From assembly GCA_020438525.1 (NCBI GenBank), contig JAGQUL010000011.1:1-34331 (forward strand): 34,331 bases of DNA, given 5' to 3'. This DNA is from Thermoleophilia bacterium (GTDB taxonomy: Bacteria; Actinomycetota; Thermoleophilia; Gaiellales; SKUG01). Below the pieces are notes generated by a model. It made no database searches, was not told the origin of the DNA, and worked only from the letters and a program-made list of their open reading frames with translations. A program made the position numbers and the translations under genes. Shown here piece after piece: positions 13,491 through 21,064 of the stretch; the first letter of the stretch is position 1, and each line of letters starts with the position of its first letter.

Positions 13491-13706
13491 ATGTCTGAAA
13501 CAGTGACCATCGAGATTCGCGACAACGGCCCGTACCGGGTGACCGGTCCGGTCCGGATCGTCGACCAGGACGGCAACGAGGTCGCACACGAGGGTGATGT
13601 CGTGAAGCTGTGTCGTTGCGGTGCGAGCGCGACCAAGCCGTTCTGCGACGGCGAGCACTCGCGCATCGGCTTCCAGGCCGCGCAGCGCGCGCTCGACGCG
13701 GAGTGA
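13491..13706 (+). CDS. CDGSH-type iron-sulphur protein
   Basis: The 71-residue product carries the CDGSH motif KLCRCGASATKPFCDGEHSRIGF: Cys-x-Cys, Ser and Pro at the expected places, Cys-Asp-Gly, and the His ligand. The residue before the His is Glu rather than the usual Ser/Ala/Thr. This 3-Cys/1-His site binds a 2Fe-2S cluster for electron transfer or redox sensing. The N-terminus (VTIEIRDNGPYRVTGPVRIVD) is the standard beta-rich lead of bacterial members that bind as dimers. ATG 13491 is behind AGGGGGAG nine bases upstream. Its stop overlaps the ABC-F start (TGATG), so the two are coupled. Confidence 0.88.
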   Translation: MSETVTIEIRDNGPYRVTGPVRIVDQDGNEVAHEGDVVKLCRCGASATKPFCDGEHSRIGFQAAQRALDAE

Positions 13707-15529
13707 TGGCGGCTGCCCCGGCACGCAACCTGCTCTCGCTGCAGCAGGTCGGCCGAAGCTACGGCACGCGCGACGTGCTCGCGGACGTGTCGCTCGGGCT
13801 GAGCGCCGGCGAGCGGATCGGGATCGTGGGCCGCAACGGCGACGGAAAGTCGACGCTCCTGCGGCTCATCGCGGGCCTGGAGGAGCCGGATGCGGGCGTG
13901 GTGACGCGCAGCTCCGAGCTCGACCTGGTGATGGTCGGGCAGGGCGACGACCTCGACCCGGCCGCCACGATCCGGCACGAGCTCGTCGGCGACCTCGCCG
14001 ACCACGAGTGGGCCGCCGACCCGCGCATCCGTGGCGTGCTCGACGGGCTGCTCGGCGGGGTGGCGCTCGACCGGTTCCCCGACGGCCTCGACACGACGAT
14101 CGGACCGCTCTCCGGGGGTGAGCGGCGCCGGATCGCGCTCGCCAGGGCGCTGCTGACCGACGTGGAGCTGCTGCTGCTCGACGAGCCGACGAACCACCTC
14201 GACGTGGAGGGCGTCGACTGGCTCGCGCGGCACCTCGCCGCCCGCCGCGGAACGGTCGTGGTGATCACCCATGATCGCTGGTTCCTCGATGCGGTGTGCA
14301 CGCGCACCTGGGAGGTCGTCGACCGGACGGTCCACCAGTTCGAGGGCGGGTACGCGGCGTGGGTGCTCGCGCGAGCCGAGCGTGATCGCCAGGCGGCGGC
14401 GAGCGAGTCGCGTCGCCGCAACCTGCTCCGCAAGGAGCTCGCGTGGCTGCGACGCGGCCCGCCCGCGCGCACGTCGAAGCCGAAGTTCCGAACCGATGCG
14501 GCGCAGGCGTTGATCGCCGACGAGCCCGAGCCGCGTGACCGCGTGGAGCTGCTGCGGTTCGCCGCGAGTCGACTCGGCGATCGCGTGCTCGACGTGGAGG
14601 ACGTGTCGGTCAGCTACGGCGACCGCTCCGTGCTCGACCACCTGACCTGGCGGCTCGGGCCGGGCGACCGCGTGGCGCTCGTCGGCGTGAACGGATCCGG
14701 CAAGACCACGCTCGTTCGGCTCGTTGCCGGCGAGCAGGAGCCCGACACCGGCCGCGTCGACCGGGGCACGACCGTGCGGCTGGCACACCTCACGCAGGAC
14801 ATGGCGGAGGTCGACGGGGACCTGCGGGTGATCGAGTCGCTCGAGCAGGTACGGCAGACGACGACGACCAGCGACGGCTACACGCTCACCGCGGGGCAGC
14901 TGGTGGAACGCTTCGGCTTCAAGGGTCCTCGCGCGTACGCGCGCGTGCGCGAGCTGTCGGGCGGCGAGCGGCGCCGCCTGCAGCTGATGCGGCTGATGAT
15001 GGAGGAGCCCAACGTGCTCCTGCTCGACGAGCCGACCAACGATCTCGACATCGACACGCTCACCGCGCTCGAGGACCTGCTCGACTCCTGGCCCGGCACG
15101 CTCGTGGTGGTGAGCCATGACCGCTACTTCGTCGAGCGGGTGTGCGACGACGTGTACGCGATCGCGGCGGGCGGCGACATCAGGCATCTGCCACGCGGGA
15201 TCGACCAGTACGTCGAAGAACGTCGCGTCGCGCTCGAGCGCGAGCAGGAGCAGGCGCGGGGCGCCGCCGCCGCGACGGATCAGAAGCCGGCCGCGTCGGA
15301 CGGCCCGACGAACGCGCAGCGTCAGCAGGCGCGCAAGGACGTGCAGCGCCTCGAGCGCCAGCTCGAGCGAGTGGCCGAGCAGGAGCAGGAGCTGCACGAC
15401 CAGATGGCTGCGTCCGCCGACGACCACGTGCGCGTCGCGGAGCTGGACCGTACGCTTCGTGAAGCGACCGCAGAACGCGAGCGCCTCGAGGAGGCCTGGC
15501 TTGCCGCGTCGGAACTGCTTGACGGTTGA
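13706..15529 (+). CDS. ABC-F ATPase, Uup-like, with C-terminal coiled coil
   Basis: The 607-residue product has two ABC ATP-binding domains and no membrane segment, which defines ABC-F proteins acting on the ribosome. Domain one has Walker A GRNGDGKST (42-50), signature LSGGERRRIALARALL and Walker B LLLLDEPTNHLD. Domain two has GVNGSGKTT, LSGGERRRLQLMRLMM and LLLDEPTNDLD. The region between is the basic linker RRNLLRKELAWLRRGPPART, short but typical of Uup. The C-terminal 90 residues (NAQRQQARKDVQRLERQLERV and following) form the coiled coil of Uup-like members. Resistance-type ABC-F roles are possible but the length and tail favour Uup. It overlaps the CDGSH gene by two bases and precedes the CopC-CopD gene by 37. 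Confidence 0.9.
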   Translation: MAAAPARNLLSLQQVGRSYGTRDVLADVSLGLSAGERIGIVGRNGDGKSTLLRLIAGLEEPDAGVVTRSSELDLVMVGQGDDLDPAATIRHELVGDLADHEWAADPRIRGVLDGLLGGVALDRFPDGLDTTIGPLSGGERRRIALARALLTDVELLLLDEPTNHLDVEGVDWLARHLAARRGTVVVITHDRWFLDAVCTRTWEVVDRTVHQFEGGYAAWVLARAERDRQAAASESRRRNLLRKELAWLRRGPPARTSKPKFRTDAAQALIADEPEPRDRVELLRFAASRLGDRVLDVEDVSVSYGDRSVLDHLTWRLGPGDRVALVGVNGSGKTTLVRLVAGEQEPDTGRVDRGTTVRLAHLTQDMAEVDGDLRVIESLEQVRQTTTTSDGYTLTAGQLVERFGFKGPRAYARVRELSGGERRRLQLMRLMMEEPNVLLLDEPTNDLDIDTLTALEDLLDSWPGTLVVVSHDRYFVERVCDDVYAIAAGGDIRHLPRGIDQYVEERRVALEREQEQARGAAAATDQKPAASDGPTNAQRQQARKDVQRLERQLERVAEQEQELHDQMAASADDHVRVAELDRTLREATAERERLEEAWLAASELLDG

Positions 15530-15558
15530 AGCGACGGTGCAGATCAGGCCCGGTCGGG

Positions 15559-15564
15559 TACGGT
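15559..15564 (+). promoter_or_regulatory. Candidate -10 hexamer TACGGT of the CopC-CopD gene
   Basis: TACGGT fits TANNNT. The two ATGs of the CopC-CopD gene are 3 and 9 bases beyond it, so an internal promoter would give a leaderless or nearly leaderless message starting near ATG 15573. Confidence 0.3.
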
Positions 15565-15566
15565 GC

Positions 15567-17234
15567 ATGACGATGCGCCTCGCCGCCTCCGTCATCTCAC
15601 GCTCGCCGCTGGCGACCCGGCCGGCCGTGCTGCTCGTCGCGATGCTGCTTGCGATGCTCGCGTTCCCGGCAACCGGACTCGCGCACGCGCAGCTGCGCGG
15701 CACCGACCCGGGCAACGAGGCGAAGGTCGAGCAGCACCCCGATCAGGTCTCGATCACGTTCAATGAGAACGTCACGGCGCCCTTCGGAGCAATCAAGGTG
15801 TACGGCCCCGACGGCTCGCGGGTCGATCGGCACACCACGGTCGACGGCCCCGAGGTGCATGCCGACATCGACTCGAAGCAGACCGGCACGTATGCGGTGT
15901 CGTGGCGCGTGACCTCCGCCGACGGGCATCCGGTGCGCGGGGCGTTCGTGTTCCATGTCGAGGAGTCCTCGGCCGACCAGGTCAGCCGCGACAAGGCGCT
16001 CGAGTCGTCGAAGGGCAACCGCGCGCTCGACATCGCGTTCGGAGTAGCGCGCGCCGCCTACCTGCTCGGGTTGCTGGTCGCGGTCGGCGGCGTGCTCTTC
16101 AGCGTGTTGAGCGCCGGCTCGTGGCAGCCGCGGCTTCTGCGCAGCTCGCTCGTGCTCGCGATCGTGGCCATGGGCGCGGCGTTCGTGCTCGATGCGGCGA
16201 TCGCTGCCGGGCTGACGATCGGCGAGACGCTCGACGGCGCGATCCTGCAGGAACAGGCGTCGACGGTGTACGGCAGCGCCACGATGGTGCGACTCGGGAT
16301 CGCGATCGTCTGTCTGGCGGCAACGCTCGTGATCGGCACCAGCCGCTGGCAGCGCCCGGTCGTACGATGGATCGTGCTCGCGCCGTTCCTCGCGCTCGCC
16401 GCGAGCCTGTCGCTCTCCGGACACGCGGTCGGCGACGACGTGTCGGTGCTTCGCCTGCCGTTCGACATGCTGCACTCCGTCGCCGCCGCAGCATGGCTCG
16501 GCGGCCTGGTGCAGCTCGTGCCGTGGTCGCGCGCGACGCCCGTCGATCCCAACGTGCTCGATCGCTGGTCGCGGACCGCGATGGTGGCGGTCGGGGTGCT
16601 CGTGGTGACCGGCAGCTGGGCGGCATTCGAGGAGATCGGGTTGTCGATGGACGCGCTCGTGTCGACGACCTACGGCCGGCTTGTCCTGGTGAAGGTCGTG
16701 CTGCTGGTCGCGGCGTTGCCGCTCGCGAACCTCAACCGCACGAGGACGGTGCCTGCGGTCCGGCGCCGCGACGCCGATTCGACGGCGCAGCTTCGGTCGT
16801 ACGTGCGCGCGGAGATCGGGATCCTCGTGCTCGTGCTGTGCGCCACGGCGTGGCTCGTGCAGTCGGCCCCCGCCAAGGTGGAGCTGCGCCCCGGGTTCGT
16901 CGACAAGACGGTCGAGCTCAAGGACGGCGGTCAGGTCCAGCTGGTCATCGACCCGGCGGTCGTCGGCACCAACGAGGTGCACCTGTACGCGTTCGACAAG
17001 GACCTGCAGGTCGACGACGCGGTGACCGACATGTCGCTGACCGGCTGGAACGACGAGCGCGAGCTCGGGCCGCTCGAGATCAAGCTCGTGCCGTCAGGGC
17101 CGGGTCACTACACGACCCCCAAGGCGACGATCCCGTTCGACGGGAAATGGCGGTTCGATCTGGGGGTCAAGCACGGTCGCTTCGACGAGACGGTCGCGAA
17201 GTTCGACGCGGACATCGCATCGTCCGGAGACTGA
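15567..17234 (+). CDS. CopC-CopD fusion, copper resistance/uptake membrane protein
   Basis: The 555-residue product has four parts. A signal peptide (1-39) ends at AHAQL. A CopC domain (40-about 135) has the mature N-terminal His40 and the D-x-H copper pair Asp119/His121 (SADGHPVRG). A CopD domain has about eight membrane segments, including LSGHAVGDD and LPFDMLHSVAAAAWLGGLV, the His-containing helix typical of the family. A C-terminal exported beta-rich domain (about 440-555) follows the last helix. The first domain would bind copper outside the membrane and the second would carry or sense it. ATG 15573 is an alternative start. It is followed after one base by its probable partner. Confidence 0.88.
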   Translation: MTMRLAASVISRSPLATRPAVLLVAMLLAMLAFPATGLAHAQLRGTDPGNEAKVEQHPDQVSITFNENVTAPFGAIKVYGPDGSRVDRHTTVDGPEVHADIDSKQTGTYAVSWRVTSADGHPVRGAFVFHVEESSADQVSRDKALESSKGNRALDIAFGVARAAYLLGLLVAVGGVLFSVLSAGSWQPRLLRSSLVLAIVAMGAAFVLDAAIAAGLTIGETLDGAILQEQASTVYGSATMVRLGIAIVCLAATLVIGTSRWQRPVVRWIVLAPFLALAASLSLSGHAVGDDVSVLRLPFDMLHSVAAAAWLGGLVQLVPWSRATPVDPNVLDRWSRTAMVAVGVLVVTGSWAAFEEIGLSMDALVSTTYGRLVLVKVVLLVAALPLANLNRTRTVPAVRRRDADSTAQLRSYVRAEIGILVLVLCATAWLVQSAPAKVELRPGFVDKTVELKDGGQVQLVIDPAVVGTNEVHLYAFDKDLQVDDAVTDMSLTGWNDERELGPLEIKLVPSGPGHYTTPKATIPFDGKWRFDLGVKHGRFDETVAKFDADIASSGD

Positions 17235-17235
17235 C

Positions 17236-17928
17236 ATGCTGCGGATCGCCGACACGCTCGCAGCAACGGCGGCCGCACTGGCGTGCGCGGGGGTCGTCGT
17301 CGCCACTGCCTTCGCCCACGGCGGCGGGTCGGGCGACTATCGGTCGCGCGTGCTGAAGATCACGCCTGCGGACATGCCGATCGCGGCGGTGGTGCGCGAC
17401 CGCGACGACCGCCTGCGGGTGACCAACACGGGCGACGACGAGCTGGTCGTGTACGGCTACGTCGACGATCCGTACGTGCGGATCGGCCGCGACGGCGTGT
17501 TCGTGAACCACAACTCGCCGGCGTTCTACGCGAACGACGAGCGCTACGGCGCCGACGTCCCGGAGGGACTCGACGGGACCCAGAAACCCGACTGGGTGCG
17601 CGAGGACGCAACCGACCCGACCTACGAGTGGCACGACCACCGCATCCACTGGATGCTCCGGACACCCCCGCCGCAGGTCGACACCGAGGACCCCGAACCG
17701 CAGCAGGTGTTCGGCTGGAAGGTGCCGTTCCGGTACGGCGCGACGAAGGGTGAGATCCAGGGCCAGCTCGACTACACGGGAGGGAAGGCTCCCGCGAGCA
17801 CGACGTGGATCTGGTTCGCAGCGGGGTGCGGCGTGTTCGTGGTGCTGGTCGGGATCGCGTGGGGCGTCCGCCGCCGACGCGTCCGCATCCGCGCAGCGAT
17901 GCAGCCCGACGAGCAGCCCGTGGACTGA
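17236..17928 (+). CDS. Exported membrane-anchored partner of CopC-CopD
   Basis: The 230-residue product has a signal peptide (1-28, ending AFAHGGG), an extracytoplasmic beta-rich domain with LRVTNTGDDELVVYGYVDDPYVRIGRDGVFVN (split by turns), a His-rich segment WHDHRIHWM, and one C-terminal membrane segment (STTWIWFAAGCGVFVVLVGIAWGV) with a basic cytoplasmic tail. Genes of this type often follow CopC-CopD genes in actinobacteria. The HDHxxHW cluster is a plausible metal site. Only one base separates it from the preceding stop, so the two share a message. No experimentally defined function is known to me. Confidence 0.76.
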   Translation: MLRIADTLAATAAALACAGVVVATAFAHGGGSGDYRSRVLKITPADMPIAAVVRDRDDRLRVTNTGDDELVVYGYVDDPYVRIGRDGVFVNHNSPAFYANDERYGADVPEGLDGTQKPDWVREDATDPTYEWHDHRIHWMLRTPPPQVDTEDPEPQQVFGWKVPFRYGATKGEIQGQLDYTGGKAPASTTWIWFAAGCGVFVVLVGIAWGVRRRRVRIRAAMQPDEQPVD

Positions 17929-17932
17929 GGCG

Positions 17933-18400
17933 TCAGCCCGACGGGTGCAGGCGTACGTCGGCGTGAATGTGCGCAGCGGCCGCGAGCAGGTCCTGGACCG
18001 GCTGCGGCGCGTGCTCGAGATCGGTGCGGAACACCTGCGGAGATTCGCTGCCGTTGCGGTTGACGACGAGCTCGATGTCGTTGCGATCGAGGCGACCGGG
18101 ATCGGTGCCGGTGACCTCCGGGATCCACTGCTCGATCCGGTCGCGCTTCACCTGCTTCCAGAGCGACTCGACCGCACCCATCGCGTCCTCGCCGCGCAGG
18201 AACCGGGTCTCCGATCGCGATCCGCCGGCCGGGATCGGTCCGAGGTTGTCCTCGGTGTGCGCGGTGACGTGTCCGCGAAGCGGCGAGGTGCCGCTCTCGC
18301 CGACCACGTTCACGTCGAGCTCGTGCTGGCGCGTGCGAAGCGCGCCGAGCGGCTCGGTCCAGCGAACGGTGAACTGCGGAATCGGCGTGATCGCCTGCAT
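17933..18400 (-). CDS. Hypothetical protein, beta-rich
   Basis: The 155-residue frame starts at ATG 18400 with AAAGG eight bases upstream. The product is polar and beta-rich (ITPIPQFTVRWTEPLGALRT, HELDVNVVGESGTSPLRGHV, HTEDNLGPIPAGGSRSETRF), then alpha-helical (EDAMGAVESLWKQVKRDRIEQW). No signal peptide, membrane segment or known motif is seen. It is convergent with the CopC-CopD partner gene; the two stops are four bases apart. I do not recognise the family. Confidence 0.66.
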   Translation of the reverse strand: MQAITPIPQFTVRWTEPLGALRTRQHELDVNVVGESGTSPLRGHVTAHTEDNLGPIPAGGSRSETRFLRGEDAMGAVESLWKQVKRDRIEQWIPEVTGTDPGRLDRNDIELVVNRNGSESPQVFRTDLEHAPQPVQDLLAAAAHIHADVRLHPSG

Positions 18401-18473
18401 GGCTACGACCTTTCGGGTGATGGTTCACCGATCGATCGACCGGCCGCGTCGGCTCGCATCGCGCTGCTCAACG

Positions 18474-18496
18474 GTCGTGGCCGCATCGGCCACGAC
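18474..18496. terminator. Hairpin downstream of the degenerate SRPBCC gene
   Basis: GTCGTGGCC (18474-18482) and GGCCACGAC (18488-18496) form a perfect 9-bp stem with a 5-base loop. It lies 27 bases past the stop of the minus-strand gene at 18523. No T-run follows. Confidence 0.42.
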
Positions 18497-18522
18497 GGCT
18501 GACCGCACCCAGCCGCGTCAGG

Positions 18523-19296
18523 TCACGCGGTCGCGCGCAGCGCCACGATCGACGAGAGCACGCGCCGGGGATCCATCACCGCGGAGCCCACGAGGTCGAC
18601 CTCGCGGTTCGGACCGTCACGCAGCTCGACGCACATGTCGCACGTCTCGTCCTGGGTGATCCTCACGTCCGGGTCGCTGAACTCGTGCACGTCGCGCGCG
18701 CCGGCGAGCGGGCGCGGCGTGGCGACGAGGTGCCCGCCGGTGGCGAGGAACGCGGCGACCTGCTGCTGGAGCGCGCGATCCCGCCAGCGGCCGACCAGCT
18801 CGATGCGAAGCGGCTCGAGCGAGGCGGCGGTGTGCGCCGACACGTCGTTGCGGGTCACTGCGTGGCGGTGGTCGAACATCGAGTCGAGGCGGCGGCGCAC
18901 GATGCCGCCACCGAACGTTCGTCCGAGCGCCCCGGCCGGCAGCGAGTACTCCACGTGGTCGACGAGCTCGCACGAACCGTCGTCGATCACCTCGATCCGG
19001 TGCTCGTGCCGCCAGTGGCTGAACGGCCCGCGCTCCATCACGTCGACGAACCGGTGGCCGGCGACGTATCCCTCGTGGCGAACGTCCCAGCGTTGTCGGA
19101 TCGGTCCGAGCACGGGGACGGAGAGCGTCACGCGCATCGTGTCCTGTTCGATCGAGCCGGTGCGTTCGAGCACGATCGTGCCGTCGCCCGGCGGCAGCAG
19201 TCGCTCGAACGCCCCGTCGCGCAGGTGCCACGCGAACACCTCGGCCGCCGGGGCGTCGATCCGGGAACGTCGTTCGAACACGTCAGGTGCTGCCAT
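18523..19296 (-). CDS. SRPBCC protein with a degenerate TIGR01777-like epimerase remnant
   Basis: Residues 1-about 150 of 257 match the SRPBCC half of fused SRPBCC/TIGR01777 epimerases: FERRSRIDAPAAEVFAWH, PFSHWRHEHRIE, LVDHVEYSLPAGALG, FGGGIVRRRLDSMFDHRHAVT. What follows, LRIELVGRWRDRALQQQVAAFLATGGHLVATPRP, lines up with the start of the epimerase (a strand, a Gly-rich loop, a helix, then LxxGGHEV), but the GxxGxxG loop is lost and the protein ends about 70 residues later. So the epimerase half looks truncated, probably inactive as an enzyme. ATG 19296 may be leaderless. The frame is intact, so it is kept as a gene rather than a pseudogene. Confidence 0.75.
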   Translation of the reverse strand: MAAPDVFERRSRIDAPAAEVFAWHLRDGAFERLLPPGDGTIVLERTGSIEQDTMRVTLSVPVLGPIRQRWDVRHEGYVAGHRFVDVMERGPFSHWRHEHRIEVIDDGSCELVDHVEYSLPAGALGRTFGGGIVRRRLDSMFDHRHAVTRNDVSAHTAASLEPLRIELVGRWRDRALQQQVAAFLATGGHLVATPRPLAGARDVHEFSDPDVRITQDETCDMCVELRDGPNREVDLVGSAVMDPRRVLSSIVALRATA

Positions 19297-19304
19297 CAAC
19301 GCTC

Positions 19305-19310
19305 ATGGTA
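19305..19310 (-). promoter_or_regulatory. Candidate -10 hexamer TACCAT
   Basis: TACCAT on the minus strand fits TANNNT and lies eight bases before ATG 19296 of the SRPBCC gene, which lacks a ribosome-binding site; a leaderless message is possible. Confidence 0.28.
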
Positions 19311-19336
19311 CGCCGAGTCGAGGCCGCGCGTGGGCA

Positions 19337-19885
19337 CTAGCGCGCGCGAGACCACGAAATCCGTACCCCGTCGGTGCCATAGGGGCGAACTTCGGTGCGC
19401 GTGAAGCGGCGGGCGGGAAGGTCGGGGGCGTCGAACAGTGCCGCGCCCGCGCCGAGCGCAGTGGGTGCGATCGTCACCACGACCTCGTCGATGCGATCTG
19501 CAGCGAGCGCCTGGCCTGCGACGCTCCCACCACCCGCGAGCCAGACGCGATCGTGCCCGGCGGCAGCGATCTCGTCGAGCACCGGCACGATCTCGCCGGA
19601 TCGCTGGTGGATCGGCGCGTCGGTGGGGCCGATCGCGGTCAGCAGGTGTTCGTCGCTCGAGAGCAGCCACGTCGGCAGGTCGGCGTGTGGCCAGCCGTGC
19701 CCGCCGGCGACGAGCCAACGGAGCGTGGTGCCGCCGATCAGCACCGCGTCGACCCCGTCGATGAACCGGTCGAACTCGTCCTCGGGCTCGCCTTCCGCGT
19801 CGATCGACTCGAGGAACGCGAGGTCGTCCGACGGATCGGCGATGCGGCCGTCCATCGACATCGCGGTGTACCAGATCAGGTGCAT
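19337..19885 (-). CDS. Dihydrofolate reductase / RibD C-terminal family reductase
   Basis: The 182-residue product starts MHLIWYTAMSMDGRIA, the substrate-side strand and loop of the DHFR/RibD-C family. It continues with GVDAVLIGGTTLRWL, LPTWLLSSDEHL, VWLAGGGSVAGQALAADRIDEVVVTIAPTALGAG (NADPH-binding Gly-rich turn and following helix) and a C-terminal strand. Family members reduce pterin- or pyrimidine-type substrates with NADPH; many orphans like this one have no known substrate. ATG 19885 has a GGGGG run just upstream. It is divergent from the SpoIIM-like gene, with repeats between them. Confidence 0.88.
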   Translation of the reverse strand: MHLIWYTAMSMDGRIADPSDDLAFLESIDAEGEPEDEFDRFIDGVDAVLIGGTTLRWLVAGGHGWPHADLPTWLLSSDEHLLTAIGPTDAPIHQRSGEIVPVLDEIAAAGHDRVWLAGGGSVAGQALAADRIDEVVVTIAPTALGAGAALFDAPDLPARRFTRTEVRPYGTDGVRISWSRAR

Positions 19886-19920
19886 GCCCCCAGCGTGCCC
19901 CGTCCGCGCACCGGTCAAGC

Positions 19921-20000
19921 CGCGCGGGTGCCGACGTGGCCGCGCGGGTGCCGGTCCGGTCGCGCGGGTGCCGGTCCGGTCGCGCGCGGATCCCGGTCTG
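19921..20000. repeat. 20-bp tandem repeat, about four units
   Basis: Units at 19921, 19941, 19961 and 19981. The second and third are identical (CGCGCGGGTGCCGGTCCGGT); the first and fourth are diverged, and weaker similarity continues to about 20040. The block lies upstream of both divergent genes. Confidence 0.8.
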
Positions 20001-20040
20001 GCCGGGTGGGTGCCGGGGCCGCGGGAACGTCGGGGCCGCG

Positions 20041-20091
20041 GAGACGTATGTACGGAACCCGCGGTATCCGCGGTTTATGTACATACGTCTC
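20041..20091. repeat. Palindromic repeat, copy 1
   Basis: GAGACGTATGTAC (20041-20053) and GTACATACGTCTC (20079-20091) are perfect 13-bp arms. The inside is also nearly self-complementary (AACCCGCGG / CCGCGGTTT), so the whole element can form one long hairpin. It is related to the copies at 22018 and 22113 and lies between two divergent genes. Confidence 0.88.
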
Positions 20092-20131
20092 GGCGACTCG
20101 GGGTGGCCCGCGCCCGTGCAGAGTCCAGTGC

Positions 20132-20950
20132 ATGCGCCTCCAGCGGGGTCGATCGCGTGCCGATACGGACTCGGTGAATCGCGACGTTCGACAGGCGGAG
20201 CCGTCCGATGCCTCGCGGATCGAGGTGGACGACCCGGGTCGCGAGACTGCCCGGATCGACGGGGAGCGTGAGGCTCTGGCGGCGGGGCTGGGTGACGTGC
20301 GCGAGTCGTTCGCGCGCTGGAATCGCGATCCGGGTGCCGTGGTGCGGGTCTGGCTGGGCACGAGCATGCTGGTCGGGATCGCGCTCCTGCTGGCCACGTG
20401 GCTGCTGTCGCTGCGCATCGATCCCGACACGGTCGAGGCGATCAGGACGTTCGACCACCTCGATCCGCGCAGCGACGCGATCCATCTCGTCCGCCGCAAC
20501 TCGCTCGTGCTCCTGATGCATGCGCTCATCTGCTTCGCGGGCTACATGGCCCTCACATCGATGCCGATCGTCGCGCAGGGTTACACGGGCTGGAAGCGGA
20601 CGCTGCATCTCGCTGCCGGCCCGATCGCGATCGTGTTCGTCACCTCGATGACCATCAGCTCGTTCGCACTGCAGGCATGGACGCTCGGTAACGCGGCGCC
20701 CGCGATCGCCTCCGCATACGGCATGGGTACGGCGCAGCTGCTCGCACTCGTGTCGGTGCATGCGTTGCCCGAACTTGCGGCAGTGTTCCTGCCGCTCGGC
20801 GCGTGGCTCGTGCTCGCTCGCCGACGCGCGTACGAAGACCTGTTGGCAGGGAGCGTCTTCTCGACCGCCGTGGCGATCCCGCTGCTGGTGATCGCTGCGA
20901 TCACCGAGGTCTGGGTCACGCCACGCCTGCTGGAGCTGGTCGCCGGCTGA
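20132..20950 (+). CDS. SpoIIM-like (stage II sporulation protein M) membrane protein
   Basis: The product of up to 272 residues has a charged N-terminal helix (ETARIDGEREALAAGLGDVR) and five membrane segments. The SpoIIM family pattern is visible: the first long segment, RRNSLVLLMHALICFAGYMA, then SVHALPELAAVFLPLGAWLV, matching the HGxxELPA... helix, and AIPLLVIAAITEVWVTPRL near the C-terminus, the family's final A-x-x-E-x-x-V-T-P helix. In non-sporulating actinobacteria such proteins are of unknown role in the membrane, often near RDD or DUF58 genes. ATG 20132 is used; GTG 20174 is an alternative and neither has a strong ribosome site. Confidence 0.7.
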   Translation: MRLQRGRSRADTDSVNRDVRQAEPSDASRIEVDDPGRETARIDGEREALAAGLGDVRESFARWNRDPGAVVRVWLGTSMLVGIALLLATWLLSLRIDPDTVEAIRTFDHLDPRSDAIHLVRRNSLVLLMHALICFAGYMALTSMPIVAQGYTGWKRTLHLAAGPIAIVFVTSMTISSFALQAWTLGNAAPAIASAYGMGTAQLLALVSVHALPELAAVFLPLGAWLVLARRRAYEDLLAGSVFSTAVAIPLLVIAAITEVWVTPRLLELVAG

Positions 20951-20993
20951 CGTGCGCCGCCCCCGGTGAAGATCGCCGGATTTCATGAGGTTC

Positions 20994-21042
20994 CGTGACG
21001 AAGTCGAGTCGGACTTGTCACGAACGTCACACTCATGTGACG
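20994..21042. promoter_or_regulatory. Cluster of GTGAC/GTCAC inverted repeats upstream of the AbiEi-like gene
   Basis: CGTGAC (20994-20999) pairs with GTCACG (21017-21022), with inner complementary AGTC/GACT. CGTCAC (21025-21030) pairs with GTGACG (21037-21042) around a 6-base spacer. Four half-sites within 49 bases end 22 bases before ATG 21065. This fits an operator array, or the first hairpin may terminate the SpoIIM-like gene. Confidence 0.42.
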
Positions 21043-21064
21043 AACCGAACGGCACCATCGCGGG

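Noticed and set aside
15597..16982. Minus-strand frame opposite CopC-CopD
   Set aside because: Arg/His/Asp/Glu-rich shadow; CopC and CopD motifs are clear on the plus strand.
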